Origin: Brevibacterium yomogidense
Lineage (GTDB): Bacteria; Actinomycetota; Actinomycetes; Actinomycetales; Brevibacteriaceae
Length of the DNA: 64,000 nucleotides
Reading direction: 5' to 3'
NCBI RefSeq assembly: GCF_016107685.1
Contig: NZ_JABASY010000001.1
Span: 524,187-588,186, forward strand
The position numbers were made by a program, and so were the translations under genes. The notes beneath the pieces are model-generated. The model saw only the letters and a program-made list of their open reading frames with translations, was not told where the DNA came from and ran no database searches. Positions 1-8,170 of the stretch are shown one piece after another (within the stretch, counting starts at the first letter, position 1; the number at the start of each line of letters is the position of its first letter).

Positions 1-1
1 C

Positions 2-616
2 GGTCAGAACTACGCGGCCCACGCTGCGGAGTCCGGCTCGGAGCCGCCGGAGAACCCCATCGTCTTCTTCAAGCACCCCAACACCCTCGCGGGCCCCTAC
101 GACGAGGCGTTCATCCCGAAGAACGCGCAGAAGACCGACTGGGAGGTGGAGCTGGGCGTCGTCATCGGCAAGCAGGTCTCCTACCTCGAGTCGAAGGACC
201 AGGCGGCAGAGGCGATCGCCGGCTACGTCGTGGCGAACGACCTGTCGGAGCGCGCCTTCCAGGCCGAGGTGTCAGGCGGCCAGTGGTCCAAGGGCAAGAG
301 TGCTCCGGGCTTCTCCCCGCTGGGACCCTGGATCGTCACGGCGGACGACATCGATCCGCACGCGCTGGGGATCCGCAGCTGGGTCAACGGCGAGGTCCGC
401 CAGGACTCCAACACGCGCGACATGATCTTCGACGTCGAGGCGATCGTCCTCGACCTCAGCCAGTACATGCAGCTGGAGCCCGGAGACGTCATCCTCACCG
501 GCACCCCGGAGGGCGTCGCGCTCTCCGGTCGCTTCCCGTACCTGAAGGCGGGCGACGTCGTCGAGGTCGAGATCGAGGGGCTGGGCCGCCAGCGCCAGGT
601 CTTCTCCCAGGCCTGA
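2..616 (+). CDS. Fumarylacetoacetate hydrolase family protein, 3' part (2,4-diketo-3-deoxy-L-fuconate hydrolase candidate)
   Basis: The gene enters from the left edge; about 204 C-terminal residues are visible in frame 2. The FAH-fold metal-site signature is present: acidic residues in DWEVELGVVIG, the Asp in GYVVANDLSER, and the TGTPEGV loop near the end. FAH-family enzymes cleave C-C bonds of 2,4-dioxo acids. In the non-phosphorylative L-fucose route the last step splits 2,4-diketo-3-deoxy-L-fuconate into pyruvate and lactate. The following SDR and the fuconate dehydratase locus make that role likely, but this is inferred from context. The start codon lies outside the window. An SDR follows after 45 nt, probably in the same operon. 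Confidence 0.85.
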   Translation, partial: GQNYAAHAAESGSEPPENPIVFFKHPNTLAGPYDEAFIPKNAQKTDWEVELGVVIGKQVSYLESKDQAAEAIAGYVVANDLSERAFQAEVSGGQWSKGKSAPGFSPLGPWIVTADDIDPHALGIRSWVNGEVRQDSNTRDMIFDVEAIVLDLSQYMQLEPGDVILTGTPEGVALSGRFPYLKAGDVVEVEIEGLGRQRQVFSQA

Positions 617-661
617 GCCGTCTCCGACACCCCACCACTCCACACTCCCGAGGAGAACTCC

Positions 662-1411
662 ATGGCATTCGACATGACCGGCCTGACCGCCGTCGTCACC
701 GGCGGCGCGTCCGGGATCGGCGCGGCCACTGCGGCGGAACTCGCGCAGCTGGGCGCGAACGTCGCCGTCTTCGACCTCAACACGGCGGGCGTGACCGAAC
801 ACTTCGCGCAGACGGTCGACATCACCGACGACGCGTCCGTGCGGGCGGGCGTCGACGCGGTCGTCGCCCAGTTCGGCGGCATCGACGTGGTCGTCAACAA
901 CGCCGGGATCGGCGCGCAGGGATCCGTCGAGGACAACGCCGACGAGGAGTGGCACCGCGTCCTCGACGTGAACGTGCTGGGCATCGTCCGCGTCACACGC
1001 GCCGCGCTGCCGCACCTGCGGAAGTCCGCGCACGCCGCGGTCGTCAACACCTGCTCGGTCGCCGCCACCGCAGGGCTCCCGCAGCGCGCGCTGTACTCGG
1101 CGTCGAAGGGCGCCGTCTACTCGCTCACGCTCGCGATGGCGGCGGACCACCTGCGTGAGGGCATCCGCGTCAACTGCGTGAACCCCGGCACCGCGGACAC
1201 CCCGTGGGTGGGGCGCCTGCTCGATTCCGCGCCGGATCCCGCCGCGGAGCGGGCTGCGCTGAGCGCACGCCAGCCCAGCGGTCGCCTGGTGACCGCGGAC
1301 GAGGTCGCGGCGGCCATCGCGTACCTGGCGTCGCCTGCCGCTTCTGCCGTGTCCGGCACGTCGATCGCGGTCGACGGCGGGATGCAGGGGCTGCGCCTCC
1401 GGGCCGAATGA
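662..1411 (+). CDS. SDR oxidoreductase (2-keto-3-deoxy-L-fuconate dehydrogenase candidate)
   Basis: A 249-aa classical short-chain dehydrogenase. It has the NAD(P)-binding TGGASGIG motif near residue 12, the structural NNAG motif, a catalytic Ser region and YSASK (YxxxK), and the C-terminal SGTSIAVDGG typical of the family. The ATG is preceded by a GAGGAGA-type ribosome site. Sitting between a FAH-family hydrolase and L-fuconate dehydratase, it is best read as the enzyme oxidising 2-keto-3-deoxy-L-fuconate to the 2,4-diketo acid. The SDR family is certain; the substrate is inferred. The unit ends at the hairpin at 1526-1561. Confidence 0.88.
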   Translation: MAFDMTGLTAVVTGGASGIGAATAAELAQLGANVAVFDLNTAGVTEHFAQTVDITDDASVRAGVDAVVAQFGGIDVVVNNAGIGAQGSVEDNADEEWHRVLDVNVLGIVRVTRAALPHLRKSAHAAVVNTCSVAATAGLPQRALYSASKGAVYSLTLAMAADHLREGIRVNCVNPGTADTPWVGRLLDSAPDPAAERAALSARQPSGRLVTADEVAAAIAYLASPAASAVSGTSIAVDGGMQGLRLRAE

Positions 1412-1452
1412 GGCACCACCGCCCCGTGCGGTGAGCTTGCGGCCCGATGGGG

Positions 1453-1535
1453 CCGTGCAGCGGCGGCGATCTGGCCGTCCGGTGAGCTGTGCAACGGCGG
1501 TGATCTGACGGTCCGCTGGGCCGTGCGACGGGCGG
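1453..1535. repeat. 34-bp degenerate tandem repeat, about 2.4 copies
   Basis: Two 34-nt units (1453-1486 and 1487-1520) and a partial third unit follow the SDR gene. Each starts with a CCGTGC/CTGTGC-type block and contains GATCTG. The units differ at several positions, so the duplication is not recent. No coding role is seen; the array leads straight into the terminator hairpin. Confidence 0.6.
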
Positions 1536-1561
1536 CTCCCGACATCGGGAGGCGCCCGTCG
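1526..1561 (+). terminator. GC-rich terminator-like hairpin after FAH-SDR unit
   Basis: A stem of about 17 bp with one mismatch (left arm from C1526, right arm to G1561) and a loop of only a few bases, then TCGTTCTCT. There is no clean U-tract, but the position between the SDR stop and the next promoter fits termination. The same CGGGAG-GGCGCCCGTC right-arm style recurs at 21967-22010. Confidence 0.6.
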
Positions 1562-1590
1562 TCGTTCTCTGACAGGTGAAGCGGGTCACT

Positions 1591-1619
1591 TTGACGGCGT
1601 AGACATCCTATGTTTAACT
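1591..1619 (+). promoter_or_regulatory. Predicted promoter of the L-fucose operon
   Basis: TTGACG (1591-1596), a 17-nt spacer, then TTAACT (1614-1619) as a -35/-10 pair. The spacer holds operator 1 (1603-1613), which is where a repressor would block RNA polymerase. The 5' untranslated region would be about 87 nt and contain operator 2. Confidence 0.5.
1603..1613. promoter_or_regulatory. Operator 1: ACAT-CCT-ATGT palindrome
   Basis: An 11-bp palindrome ACAT-N3-ATGT with the flank GTAG on its left, lying between -35 and -10. It pairs with an identical half-site arrangement at 1666-1676. The likely ligand is a FadR-type GntR repressor such as the one at 7001-7675, by proximity only. Confidence 0.55.
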
Positions 1620-1665
1620 GCGAACTGAGTCACTCCGGTGCGTTTCGACACTGAAAGCGCCGTAG

Positions 1666-1676
1666 ACATGGGATGT
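1666..1676. promoter_or_regulatory. Operator 2: ACAT-GGG-ATGT palindrome
   Basis: The second ACAT-N3-ATGT site, also preceded by GTAG. Its centre is 63 bp from operator 1, close to six helical turns, so both sites face the same side of DNA. It lies in the predicted leader, 37 nt before the fuconate dehydratase ATG. Confidence 0.55.
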
Positions 1677-1712
1677 GTGCGGAAATCGCACGAACGCTGA
1701 AAGCAGAGGCGC

Positions 1713-3017
1713 ATGAGCTACATCGTCGACATCGACGTCCACGACGTCCGATTCCCCACTTCGCGCGAACTCGACGGTTCCGACGCGATGAACCCGGACC
1801 CGGACTACTCCGCCGCGTACCTGGTCGTCCGCACGGACGCGGGTGACGGCCATGACGGCCACGGGTTCGTCTTCACGATCGGCCGCGGCAACGACGTGGA
1901 GTGCGCGGCGATCTCCGCGCTCGCGACCACGCTCGTGGGGCGTGAGGTCGAACCGATCCTCGACGACATGGGCGCCTTCTGGCGCGAACTCGTCCACGAC
2001 TCGCAGCTGCGCTGGCTGGGCCCGGAGAAGGGCGTCATGCACATGGCGATCGGGGCCGTCGTCAACGCGTTCTGGGACATCAAGGCCAAGCGCGCGGGTC
2101 TGCCCCTGTGGGAGCTGCTCGCCCGCATGTCTCCCGAGGAGCTGCTGGGTCTCACGGACCTGCGCTACCTGTCCGATGTCATGACGGAGGAGGACGCGCT
2201 CGCCATCCTGCGGCGCGGCGCGGAGGGGCGCGAGGAGCGCATCGCCCGCCTGCGCGCGGAGGGCTACGCCGCCTACACGACCACCCCCGGGTGGCTGGGC
2301 TACAGCGACGAGAAGCTCGCGCGCCTGTGCCGTGAGGCGATCGACGCGGGCTTCCCCCAGATCAAGCTCAAGGTGGGTGCGGACCGCGACGACGACATCC
2401 GACGTCTGCGCATCGCCCGCGAGGTGTGTGGCGACGGCTTCCCCATCGCCGTCGACGCGAACCAGCGGTGGGACGTGGCGGAGGCGATCGACTGGATCAA
2501 CGACCTCGCGGAGTTCGACATCCACTGGGTGGAGGAGCCGACCAGCCCGGACGACGTGCTCGCGCACGCGAAGATCCAGCGTGGCATCGACCCCATTCCC
2601 GTCGCGACCGGCGAGCACTGCCAGAGCCGGATCATGTTCAAGCAGTTCCTCGACGCGGAGGCGCTGCGTGTCCTCCAGATCGACGCGTGCCGTGTCGCAG
2701 GCGTGAATGAGAACATCGCCATCCTGCTGCTCGCCGCGCACAAGGGCGTCCCGGTCTGCCCCCACGCCGGCGGTGTGGGACTGTGCGAGATCGTGCAGCA
2801 CCTGTCGATGTTCGACTTCATCGCGGTCTCCGGGGAGTCCGACGGCCGGGTCATCGAATTCGTCGACCACCTCCACGAGCACTTCGTCGAACCCGTCGAC
2901 GTGCGCGACGGCCGCTACTGGCCGCCCGCGCTGCCCGGCAGCGGCGCCCAGATGCACGAGGAGAGCATCACGACCCACCTCTACCCCACGGGCGAGGTCT
3001 GGGCCGAAGCCCACTGA
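1713..3017 (+). CDS. fucD: L-fuconate dehydratase (enolase superfamily)
   Basis: A 434-aa mandelate-racemase-like enolase-superfamily protein whose length and N-terminus ([20 protein letters not shown]) match the L-fuconate dehydratase subgroup. Visible catalytic parts are the KLKVG lysine pair near residue 220, metal ligands in VDANQRW and VEEPT and the ATGEHCQSR strand, and the general-base histidine in CPHAGGVGL near residue 351. It dehydrates L-fuconate to 2-keto-3-deoxy-L-fuconate in the cytosol. An AGAGG-type ribosome site precedes the ATG. It is the first gene after the operator-bearing promoter, and a sugar symporter follows 54 nt downstream. Confidence 0.92.
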   Translation: MSYIVDIDVHDVRFPTSRELDGSDAMNPDPDYSAAYLVVRTDAGDGHDGHGFVFTIGRGNDVECAAISALATTLVGREVEPILDDMGAFWRELVHDSQLRWLGPEKGVMHMAIGAVVNAFWDIKAKRAGLPLWELLARMSPEELLGLTDLRYLSDVMTEEDALAILRRGAEGREERIARLRAEGYAAYTTTPGWLGYSDEKLARLCREAIDAGFPQIKLKVGADRDDDIRRLRIAREVCGDGFPIAVDANQRWDVAEAIDWINDLAEFDIHWVEEPTSPDDVLAHAKIQRGIDPIPVATGEHCQSRIMFKQFLDAEALRVLQIDACRVAGVNENIAILLLAAHKGVPVCPHAGGVGLCEIVQHLSMFDFIAVSGESDGRVIEFVDHLHEHFVEPVDVRDGRYWPPALPGSGAQMHEESITTHLYPTGEVWAEAH

Positions 3018-3071
3018 CCCACCCGGTCACACCCGCCCAGCAGGGCACTCCCCTTCAGGAAGGAATCGCTG

Positions 3072-4448
3072 ATGCGCGACGACGCCAGCGGCGAGGCGGC
3101 CACACAGGCGCCCACCCTCGTCCGTGACCACTCCCAGGAGCCCATCCCGCGGAAGGTCTACTTCATCGCGGTGCTCGCAGGCTTCTCCGGTCTGCTCTAC
3201 GGTTACGACTCCGGGGCGATCTCCGGAGCGCTGCCGCCGCTGACCGACCAGTTCGGGCTGACCTCCCAGCAGCAGGGGCTCATCACCTCCCTGCTGCTGT
3301 GGGGTGCTCTGCCGGCGATCGTCGGAGGCACGTTGGCGTCCCGGCGGTTCGACCGTCGTCACATCCTCATCGTGGGCGCCGTCATCTTCGTCGTCGGGTC
3401 GATCGCGAACGCGCTGGCCCCCACACCGGAGTTCCTCATGGGGGCACGCTTCTTCCTGGGGCTCGCCGTCGGCATCGCGAACATGTTCGGGCTCATCTAC
3501 CTGTCCGAACTGGCGCCCACCCGCATCCGGGGCATGCTCACCGGCATGTACCAGCTCACCGTCAACGTGGGCATCCTGTGCGCCTACATCGTGGGCGACG
3601 TGTTCCAGGAGTCGGGTTCGTGGCAGTGGATGCTGGGCATCGGCGCGTTCCCCGCGATCGTGTTCCTCATCGGCATGATCATCGCCCCCGCCTCGCCGCG
3701 CTGGCTCATGACCCGGGGCCGTGACGCGGACGCACTCGCGATCCTCAAGTCGCTGCGCGGCGGTGACGACTACGCGGAGGCGGAGGCGGCGGAGATCCGC
3801 AGCAGCCTGCGCCAGCAGGACGCCGGGGTCTCGGCGCTCGTCACCTCTGCGCGGAAGCCGCTCATCGTGCTGGTCGTGCTCACGTTCTTCCAGGTGTTCA
3901 CCGGCATCAACGCGGTCGTCTACTATGCACCGATCATCTTCCAGAACGTCGACTCCATGGGCGCGAACGCGGGCATGATCGCGAACTACGGTGTGGGCAC
4001 CGCGCTGGTGGTCTCGACCGCGATCGCGCTGCCCATCATCGACAAGCTGGGGCGCGTGAAGCTGCTGGCGATCTCCCTGGGCGGCCAGGCGATCGCGATG
4101 GCGGCACTGTGGCTCTTCCCCGATGCCGGGACGATCTCGATCGCCGCGGTGTTCTTCTACACGTTCGCGTTCGGGATCGGTCTGGGGCCGGTGTTCTGGC
4201 TCTACGTCCCGGAGGTCCTGCCTCTGCGGGTCCGCGCGATCGGAATGGGCGTGATCACGTTCCTCCAGTACACGATGAACGCGATCTTCGCCGCGGCGTT
4301 CCCGGTCGCACTGGAGCGCTACGGACCGGTGGTGTTCTGCGTGTTCGCCGTCCTGTCCGCGGTCGGACTCTTCTACGTGATGACCCGCGTGCCGGAGACC
4401 AGCGGACGCTCCCTCGAGGAGATCGAGGCCCACTGGCGGGAAGGCTGA
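3072..4448 (+). CDS. MFS sugar porter, probable L-fucose:H+ symporter
   Basis: A 458-aa major facilitator of the sugar-porter family with 12 expected membrane helices. Family marks are [10 protein letters not shown] in helix 1, [13 protein letters not shown]...YLSELAP at helices 4-5, [12 protein letters not shown] before the central loop, and [13 protein letters not shown] at the C-terminus. It belongs to the GalP/XylE type rather than the FucP (FHS) family, so if it carries L-fucose it is a non-classical fucose transporter. The ATG follows an AGGAAGGA ribosome site. It lies between fuconate dehydratase and the mutarotase in one operon, which argues for L-fucose or a related 6-deoxysugar. Confidence 0.88.
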   Translation: MRDDASGEAATQAPTLVRDHSQEPIPRKVYFIAVLAGFSGLLYGYDSGAISGALPPLTDQFGLTSQQQGLITSLLLWGALPAIVGGTLASRRFDRRHILIVGAVIFVVGSIANALAPTPEFLMGARFFLGLAVGIANMFGLIYLSELAPTRIRGMLTGMYQLTVNVGILCAYIVGDVFQESGSWQWMLGIGAFPAIVFLIGMIIAPASPRWLMTRGRDADALAILKSLRGGDDYAEAEAAEIRSSLRQQDAGVSALVTSARKPLIVLVVLTFFQVFTGINAVVYYAPIIFQNVDSMGANAGMIANYGVGTALVVSTAIALPIIDKLGRVKLLAISLGGQAIAMAALWLFPDAGTISIAAVFFYTFAFGIGLGPVFWLYVPEVLPLRVRAIGMGVITFLQYTMNAIFAAAFPVALERYGPVVFCVFAVLSAVGLFYVMTRVPETSGRSLEEIEAHWREG

Positions 4449-4453
4449 CGACC

Positions 4454-4870
4454 GTGCTGCACACCGACATCGTCCACCCCGATCTGCTGCGGGCGCTGGC
4501 CCGCAGCGGGCACGGGACGAAGATCCTCCTGGCGGACGGCAACTACCCGCACAACACGGGTGCGCCGGCCGGCGCGGAGCGGATCCACCTCAACCTCACG
4601 CCGGGGGTCCTCACGGTCACGCAGGTGCTCGAACCGCTCGTGCGCACGGTGCCGGTCGAGGCGGCGGAGATCATGCTGACGGCGGAGTCCGCCGAGGCCT
4701 CTGTCGTCGCCGACTACCGCGCCCTCCTGCCGGGCGCCGCCTTCGCAGGCCACGAGCGGTTCGCGTTCTACGACGCGGCGCGCGGTGCCGACGTGGCCGT
4801 CGTCGTGGCGACCGCCGACCAGCGGCAGTACGCGAACCTGCTGCTCACGATCGGGGTGCGCACGGCATGA
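4454..4870 (+). CDS. fucU: RbsD/FucU-family L-fucose mutarotase
   Basis: A 138-aa RbsD/FucU protein that starts at GTG 4454, five bases after the symporter stop; reading further upstream runs through that gene in the wrong frame. Family features are the His in HPDLLRALARSGHGTKILLADGNYP, the GAERIHLNL strand, and the C-terminal ADQRQYANLLLTIGV with the conserved Tyr. It interconverts sugar anomers so that the dehydrogenase receives the right form. Its stop overlaps the next gene's ATG (ATGA), so translation is coupled to the fuconolactonase. Confidence 0.88.
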   Translation: MLHTDIVHPDLLRALARSGHGTKILLADGNYPHNTGAPAGAERIHLNLTPGVLTVTQVLEPLVRTVPVEAAEIMLTAESAEASVVADYRALLPGAAFAGHERFAFYDAARGADVAVVVATADQRQYANLLLTIGVRTA

Positions 4871-5949
4871 GCGGCGACTCCCCGGCCACTGCACCCACGG
4901 ACGACGCGGCACTCCTGGTCGATGCGCACCTGCACCTGTGGGACCGGTCCGCCCTCGCGTACCCGTGGATGGAGGGACGCGACCTGCCAGCGACCTCCCT
5001 GCCCGACGACCCGTGGGAGCAGACCCCCACGCCCGGGGCCCTTGCCCCTGAGCACGTCGGGTCCCAGCCCGCCGCCCCCACGCCCGAGGCCGCCCCACCT
5101 GTGCGTCCGGCTGCCGTCGTCGTCGAGGCCGGGGCTCGGCCCGACCAGTGGGACGACGAGATCGGGTGGGTGCGAGCGCTGGCCGCGGATCACCCGCACC
5201 TGCGGGCGATGGTCGCGGCCGTCGACTACACGGATGCAGATCTGCTCCCGCGCTTGGACGCCTATGCCGCCGATGACTTCGTCTGCGGTGTGCGCGACAA
5301 TTTCGAGGGGCTCCCCGCCGGGGCGATCGGCGCCCCGGAGAGGCTCGCGGGCATCCTGGCCGCCCGGGAACGCGGGCTCACCGTCGATCTGTGCGTCCGG
5401 GCTTCCCAGCTCGACGAGCTCGTCAGTCTGCTCACGGCAGTGGCGGAGGTCCGCGGTGATGCCGCGGGCATCGTCCTCGACCACGTCGGCAAGCCCGACC
5501 TGGGCGATCACGTCGGGAGCCTGAACCCGGGCGATCACGTCGGGCACCCGAATCCGGGTGACCAGGCGGGCACATCGGACCAGGGCGACCAGGTGGGCAA
5601 GCCGGGTGTGGGCAGTGAGGTGGGTGCGGCCTCGGGCGCGGATGCGACCTGGAGGGACGGGCTGGCGGCCCTCGCAGCGATCCCCGGCGTCCACGTCAAG
5701 GTGTCCGGCCTGCCCGGCCAGATGAGCGGGCCGGTGGACGCGGACGACCTCGCGCGGATGGTGCGCGACTACGCGACGCCGGCGATCGAGGAGTTCGGGC
5801 CGGAACGCAGCATGTTCGGGACGGACCACCCCGTGTCCACCCTGCCCCGCGGAGTGACGCGGGCGGACTGGGCGCGCGCCGTCGTCGCGCACGCACCCGG
5901 GGCCGCACAGGTCCTGGGTGCCACCGCACAGCGGTTCTACGGAATCTGA
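4867..5949 (+). CDS. Amidohydrolase-family L-fucono-lactonase with internal 9-residue repeat expansion
   Basis: A 360-aa amidohydrolase_2 (COG3618-like) protein. DAHLHLWD at the N-terminus supplies the HxH pair, VVVEAGARPDQWDDEIGW follows, the VLDHVGKP motif lies near residue 205, and GTDHPVS with the closing Asp is near residue 320. It opens fuconolactone to L-fuconate. The gene is longer than usual because the DHVGKPDLG segment is followed by four degenerate copies of itself (residues about 205-249). An insert of A/P-rich residues also lies near 55-80. It overlaps fucU by 4 nt and is followed by the aldose dehydrogenase. The family is firm and the substrate follows from the operon. Confidence 0.87.
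   Translation: MSGDSPATAPTDDAALLVDAHLHLWDRSALAYPWMEGRDLPATSLPDDPWEQTPTPGALAPEHVGSQPAAPTPEAAPPVRPAAVVVEAGARPDQWDDEIGWVRALAADHPHLRAMVAAVDYTDADLLPRLDAYAADDFVCGVRDNFEGLPAGAIGAPERLAGILAARERGLTVDLCVRASQLDELVSLLTAVAEVRGDAAGIVLDHVGKPDLGDHVGSLNPGDHVGHPNPGDQAGTSDQGDQVGKPGVGSEVGAASGADATWRDGLAALAAIPGVHVKVSGLPGQMSGPVDADDLARMVRDYATPAIEEFGPERSMFGTDHPVSTLPRGVTRADWARAVVAHAPGAAQVLGATAQRFYGI
5479..5613 (+). repeat. 27-bp in-frame minisatellite (5 units) duplicating an active-site motif
   Basis: Five 27-nt units (5479-5505, 5506-5532, 5533-5559, 5560-5586, 5587-5613) encode DHVGKPDLG, DHVGSLNPG, DHVGHPNPG, DQAGTSDQG and DQVGKPGVG, and a partial SEVG follows. The first unit is the conserved LDHxGKP motif of the lactonase. 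The following copies degrade with distance. Confidence 0.9.
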
Positions 5950-5996
5950 GAGCGCCCGGACCGCCGGGCACCACAGCGAGGACACGAGGAGTACCG

Positions 5997-6980
5997 ATGA
6001 AGACGAACGAGACGGTGGAGAGGCTGCGCTCGATCGGCTTGGGGTTCGGCGGCGCGCCCGTCGGCAACCTCTACCGCGCGATCGACGACGACACGGCGAC
6101 CGCGGCGATCGACGCGGCCTGGGAGGGCGGCCTGCGGTACTTCGACACCGCGCCGCACTACGGCCTCGGGCTGTCGGAGCGTCGACTGGGCGCGGTCCTG
6201 TGCGACAAGCCGCGGGACGAATACCTGCTGTCGACGAAGGTGGGACGTCTCATCCGGCCCGCGGACGCGCCACAGGACACGGACGACGAGGGCTTCGCGG
6301 TGCCCGGCGATCGCATGCGCGTGCGTGACTACTCGGCGGACGGTGTGCGGCGGTCGCTCGAGGAATCACTCGAGCGGCTGGGCCTGGACCGGGTCGACAT
6401 CGTCTACATCCACGACCCGGACGACCACTGGCGCGAAGCCGTCGACGGTGCCGTCCCGGAGCTCGAGCGGATGCGGGACGAGGGGATCATCGGCGCGTGG
6501 GGCGCGGGCATGAACCAGTGGGAGATGCTCCACCGGTTCGTCACGGAGACGGACATCGACGTCATCATGCTGGCGGGACGCTACACACTGCTCGACCAGA
6601 GCGCGCGCGAAGACCTCATCCCGGCCTGCGAATCGCGGGGCGTGGGGATAGTCGATGTGGGCGTGTACAACTCCGGGATCCTCGCGAACCGGGATCCGGC
6701 GGTCCACGCCACCTACAACTACGAGCCGGCGGAGAAGGCGATCCTCGACCGCGCGCAGGCGCTGGCCGATCTGGCGGAGAAGTGGGGCACGACGCTGCCG
6801 GCCGCAGCGATCGCGTTCGTCGAACGGGACCCCGCGATCACGAACGTGACCCTGGGCATGCGCACCCGCGAACAGGTCGAGAGCAACCTCGCACACACCG
6901 CGGCGCAGATCCCGGAAGGATTCTGGTCCGCCGCGGTGGAGCAGGGGCTGGTGGCGTTCGATCCCGCGGCGCTGGGGTGA
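5997..6980 (+). CDS. Aldo/keto reductase, L-fucose (D-threo-aldose) 1-dehydrogenase
   Basis: A 327-aa AKR TIM-barrel protein. The catalytic tetrad can be seen: Asp and Tyr in DTAPHYGLGLSERRLG (residue about 45), Lys in STKVGRLI, and His in VYIHDPDDHW. It resembles the D-threo-aldose 1-dehydrogenase group, which oxidises L-fucose to the lactone; this supplies the first oxidation of the route. RBS GAGGAGTACC precedes the ATG. It is the last gene of the operon, ending 20 nt before the convergent regulator with a small bidirectional hairpin between. Confidence 0.87.
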   Translation: MKTNETVERLRSIGLGFGGAPVGNLYRAIDDDTATAAIDAAWEGGLRYFDTAPHYGLGLSERRLGAVLCDKPRDEYLLSTKVGRLIRPADAPQDTDDEGFAVPGDRMRVRDYSADGVRRSLEESLERLGLDRVDIVYIHDPDDHWREAVDGAVPELERMRDEGIIGAWGAGMNQWEMLHRFVTETDIDVIMLAGRYTLLDQSAREDLIPACESRGVGIVDVGVYNSGILANRDPAVHATYNYEPAEKAILDRAQALADLAEKWGTTLPAAAIAFVERDPAITNVTLGMRTREQVESNLAHTAAQIPEGFWSAAVEQGLVAFDPAALG

Positions 6981-6985
6981 GGAAG

Positions 6986-7000
6986 AGCGGCTGAGCCGCT
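6986..7000. terminator. Small bidirectional hairpin between convergent genes
   Basis: AGCGGC-TGA-GCCGCT, a 6-bp perfect stem lying exactly between the AKR stop and the regulator stop. It is short and has no U-tract, so it is only a weak terminator candidate. Confidence 0.35.
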
Positions 7001-7675
7001 TCACGCATCGCCGGCGTGGCTCACCCACTGCTCGAGGCCGGCCAGGTGCACCGTCATCGCCGCGCGTGCGGTGTCCGGGTCACGCGACTCCAGAGCACGG
7101 ATGATCGTTCGGTGTTCCTGCATCGTCGCGTCGATCGCACCCGTCTGCGTGATGCCGCGCCACGTGCGAGCCCGCCGGGTGTTGACGGAGACGGCATCGA
7201 GGATGCCCGCCAGATAGCTGTTGCCGGACGCGTCCGCGATCGTCCGGTGGAAGTCGACGTCGTGGGCGACGAGTGAGTCGATGTCGTCCTCGTTCGTGTC
7301 CTCGATCGTCTGCCACAGGGTGGCGATCTGCTCGTCCGTGATGCGGGTCGCTGCGAGGTACGCCGACTGCGCTTCGAGGATGCGGCGGACGGCGAGGATC
7401 TCCTCGATCGCGTTCGACGCGTGGAATTCGACGACGAAGCCGATAGCCTCGCGCAGCTGCTGGCCCGTGAGCTCCGCGACGAACGTTCCGTTGCCGCGCT
7501 TCACCTCGAGGACGTTGATGAATTCGAGCGCCTTCACCGCCTCGCGCAGAGAGTTCCGGGACAGCCCCAGCATCGCGGACAGCTCGTTCTCCGGAGGCAG
7601 GCGCTGGCCCGGCGACAGCTCACCGGAGGAGATGAGGTCCTTGATCTTCGTGAGTGCTGCATCCGTCAGGGCCAT
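7001..7675 (-). CDS. FadR-type GntR transcriptional regulator of the fucose locus
   Basis: A GntR winged helix (IKDLISSGELSPGQRLPPENELSAMLGLSRNSLREAVKALE) followed by an FCD ligand domain (LAVRRILEAQSAYLAA, HDVDFHRTIADASGN, EHRTIIRALESRD). I choose ATG 7675 (224 aa) over GTG 7708. TATGAT lies six bases before this ATG on the minus strand, which fits a leaderless transcript, and the GTG has no ribosome site. It converges on the fucose operon and most likely represses it through the ACAT-N3-ATGT sites at 1603 and 1666, with a pathway acid as inducer (inference). Confidence 0.85.
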   Translation of the reverse strand: MALTDAALTKIKDLISSGELSPGQRLPPENELSAMLGLSRNSLREAVKALEFINVLEVKRGNGTFVAELTGQQLREAIGFVVEFHASNAIEEILAVRRILEAQSAYLAATRITDEQIATLWQTIEDTNEDDIDSLVAHDVDFHRTIADASGNSYLAGILDAVSVNTRRARTWRGITQTGAIDATMQEHRTIIRALESRDPDTARAAMTVHLAGLEQWVSHAGDA

Positions 7676-7781
7676 GGGCTGATCATACGATCCGGGGCGG
7701 TCCGTCACTGATCCACGTGGGACGGGTGGTGACGGGGCTCAGCACAGCGTGGGGTGGTTCCGGAGGGCCTCCGTGCAGCGC

Positions 7782-7845
7782 GGGACCAGTTACCGGTCCG
7801 GAGGGAACCCGAACTCGCCTGTCCTCCGGACCGGTAACTGGTCCC
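7782..7845. repeat. 64-bp inverted-repeat element, copy 1
   Basis: Two perfectly complementary 23-nt arms (7782-7804 and 7823-7845) around an 18-nt loop. Arms begin GGGACCAGTTACCGGTCC; each arm is itself nearly palindromic around GTTAC. Copy 2 is at 9358-9421 in the opposite orientation, judged from the asymmetric loop. It lies in a gap with no gene and could act as a terminator, a REP-like element or a protein site. Confidence 0.85.
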
Positions 7846-7967
7846 TGGGTAAAACATCGTTCGAGACGGTGGCCTTCTCGACGGCTGAACCTTCGTGGCG
7901 GCCCACCCCTCGTGGTCACTCGCTGCGAGCGACGCGCACCTTTCTGGCGACTCACCCCATGGGGCAC

Positions 7968-8150
7968 CGCGAAGGGGCAGTGCGAGGGGGCAGTGCGAGG
8001 GGGGCACTGCGAGGGGGGCACTGCGAGGGGGCGCTGCGAGGGGGCGCTGCGAGGGGGCAGTGCGAGGGGGCGCTGCGAGGGGGCGCTGCGAGGGGGCACC
8101 GCGAAGGGGCACTGCGAGGGGCCACAGCGAGAGGCCACCGCGAGGGGTGC
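7968..8150. repeat. 13-bp G-rich minisatellite, about 14 units
   Basis: Units of 13-14 nt of the form TGCGAGGGGGCAC/CGC/CAG run almost without interruption from 7968 to about 8150 and become more diverged toward 8150. Open frames crossing it are only repeat translations (RGGHCEG-like). It lies just downstream of the AbiEi/DUF559-type gene and would be in its 3' untranslated region. Runs of five or six G may form unusual structures. Confidence 0.85.
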
Positions 8151-8170
8151 TCTCCTCTCACGCGGTGACA

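Noticed and set aside
1614-3014. 466-aa antisense open frame opposite fuconate dehydratase
   Set aside because: It mirrors the GC-rich third positions of the real gene, has no domain and no ribosome site.
3027-4433. 468-aa antisense frame opposite the MFS sugar porter
   Set aside because: His/Arg/Asp-rich shadow of a clear membrane protein gene; no family features.
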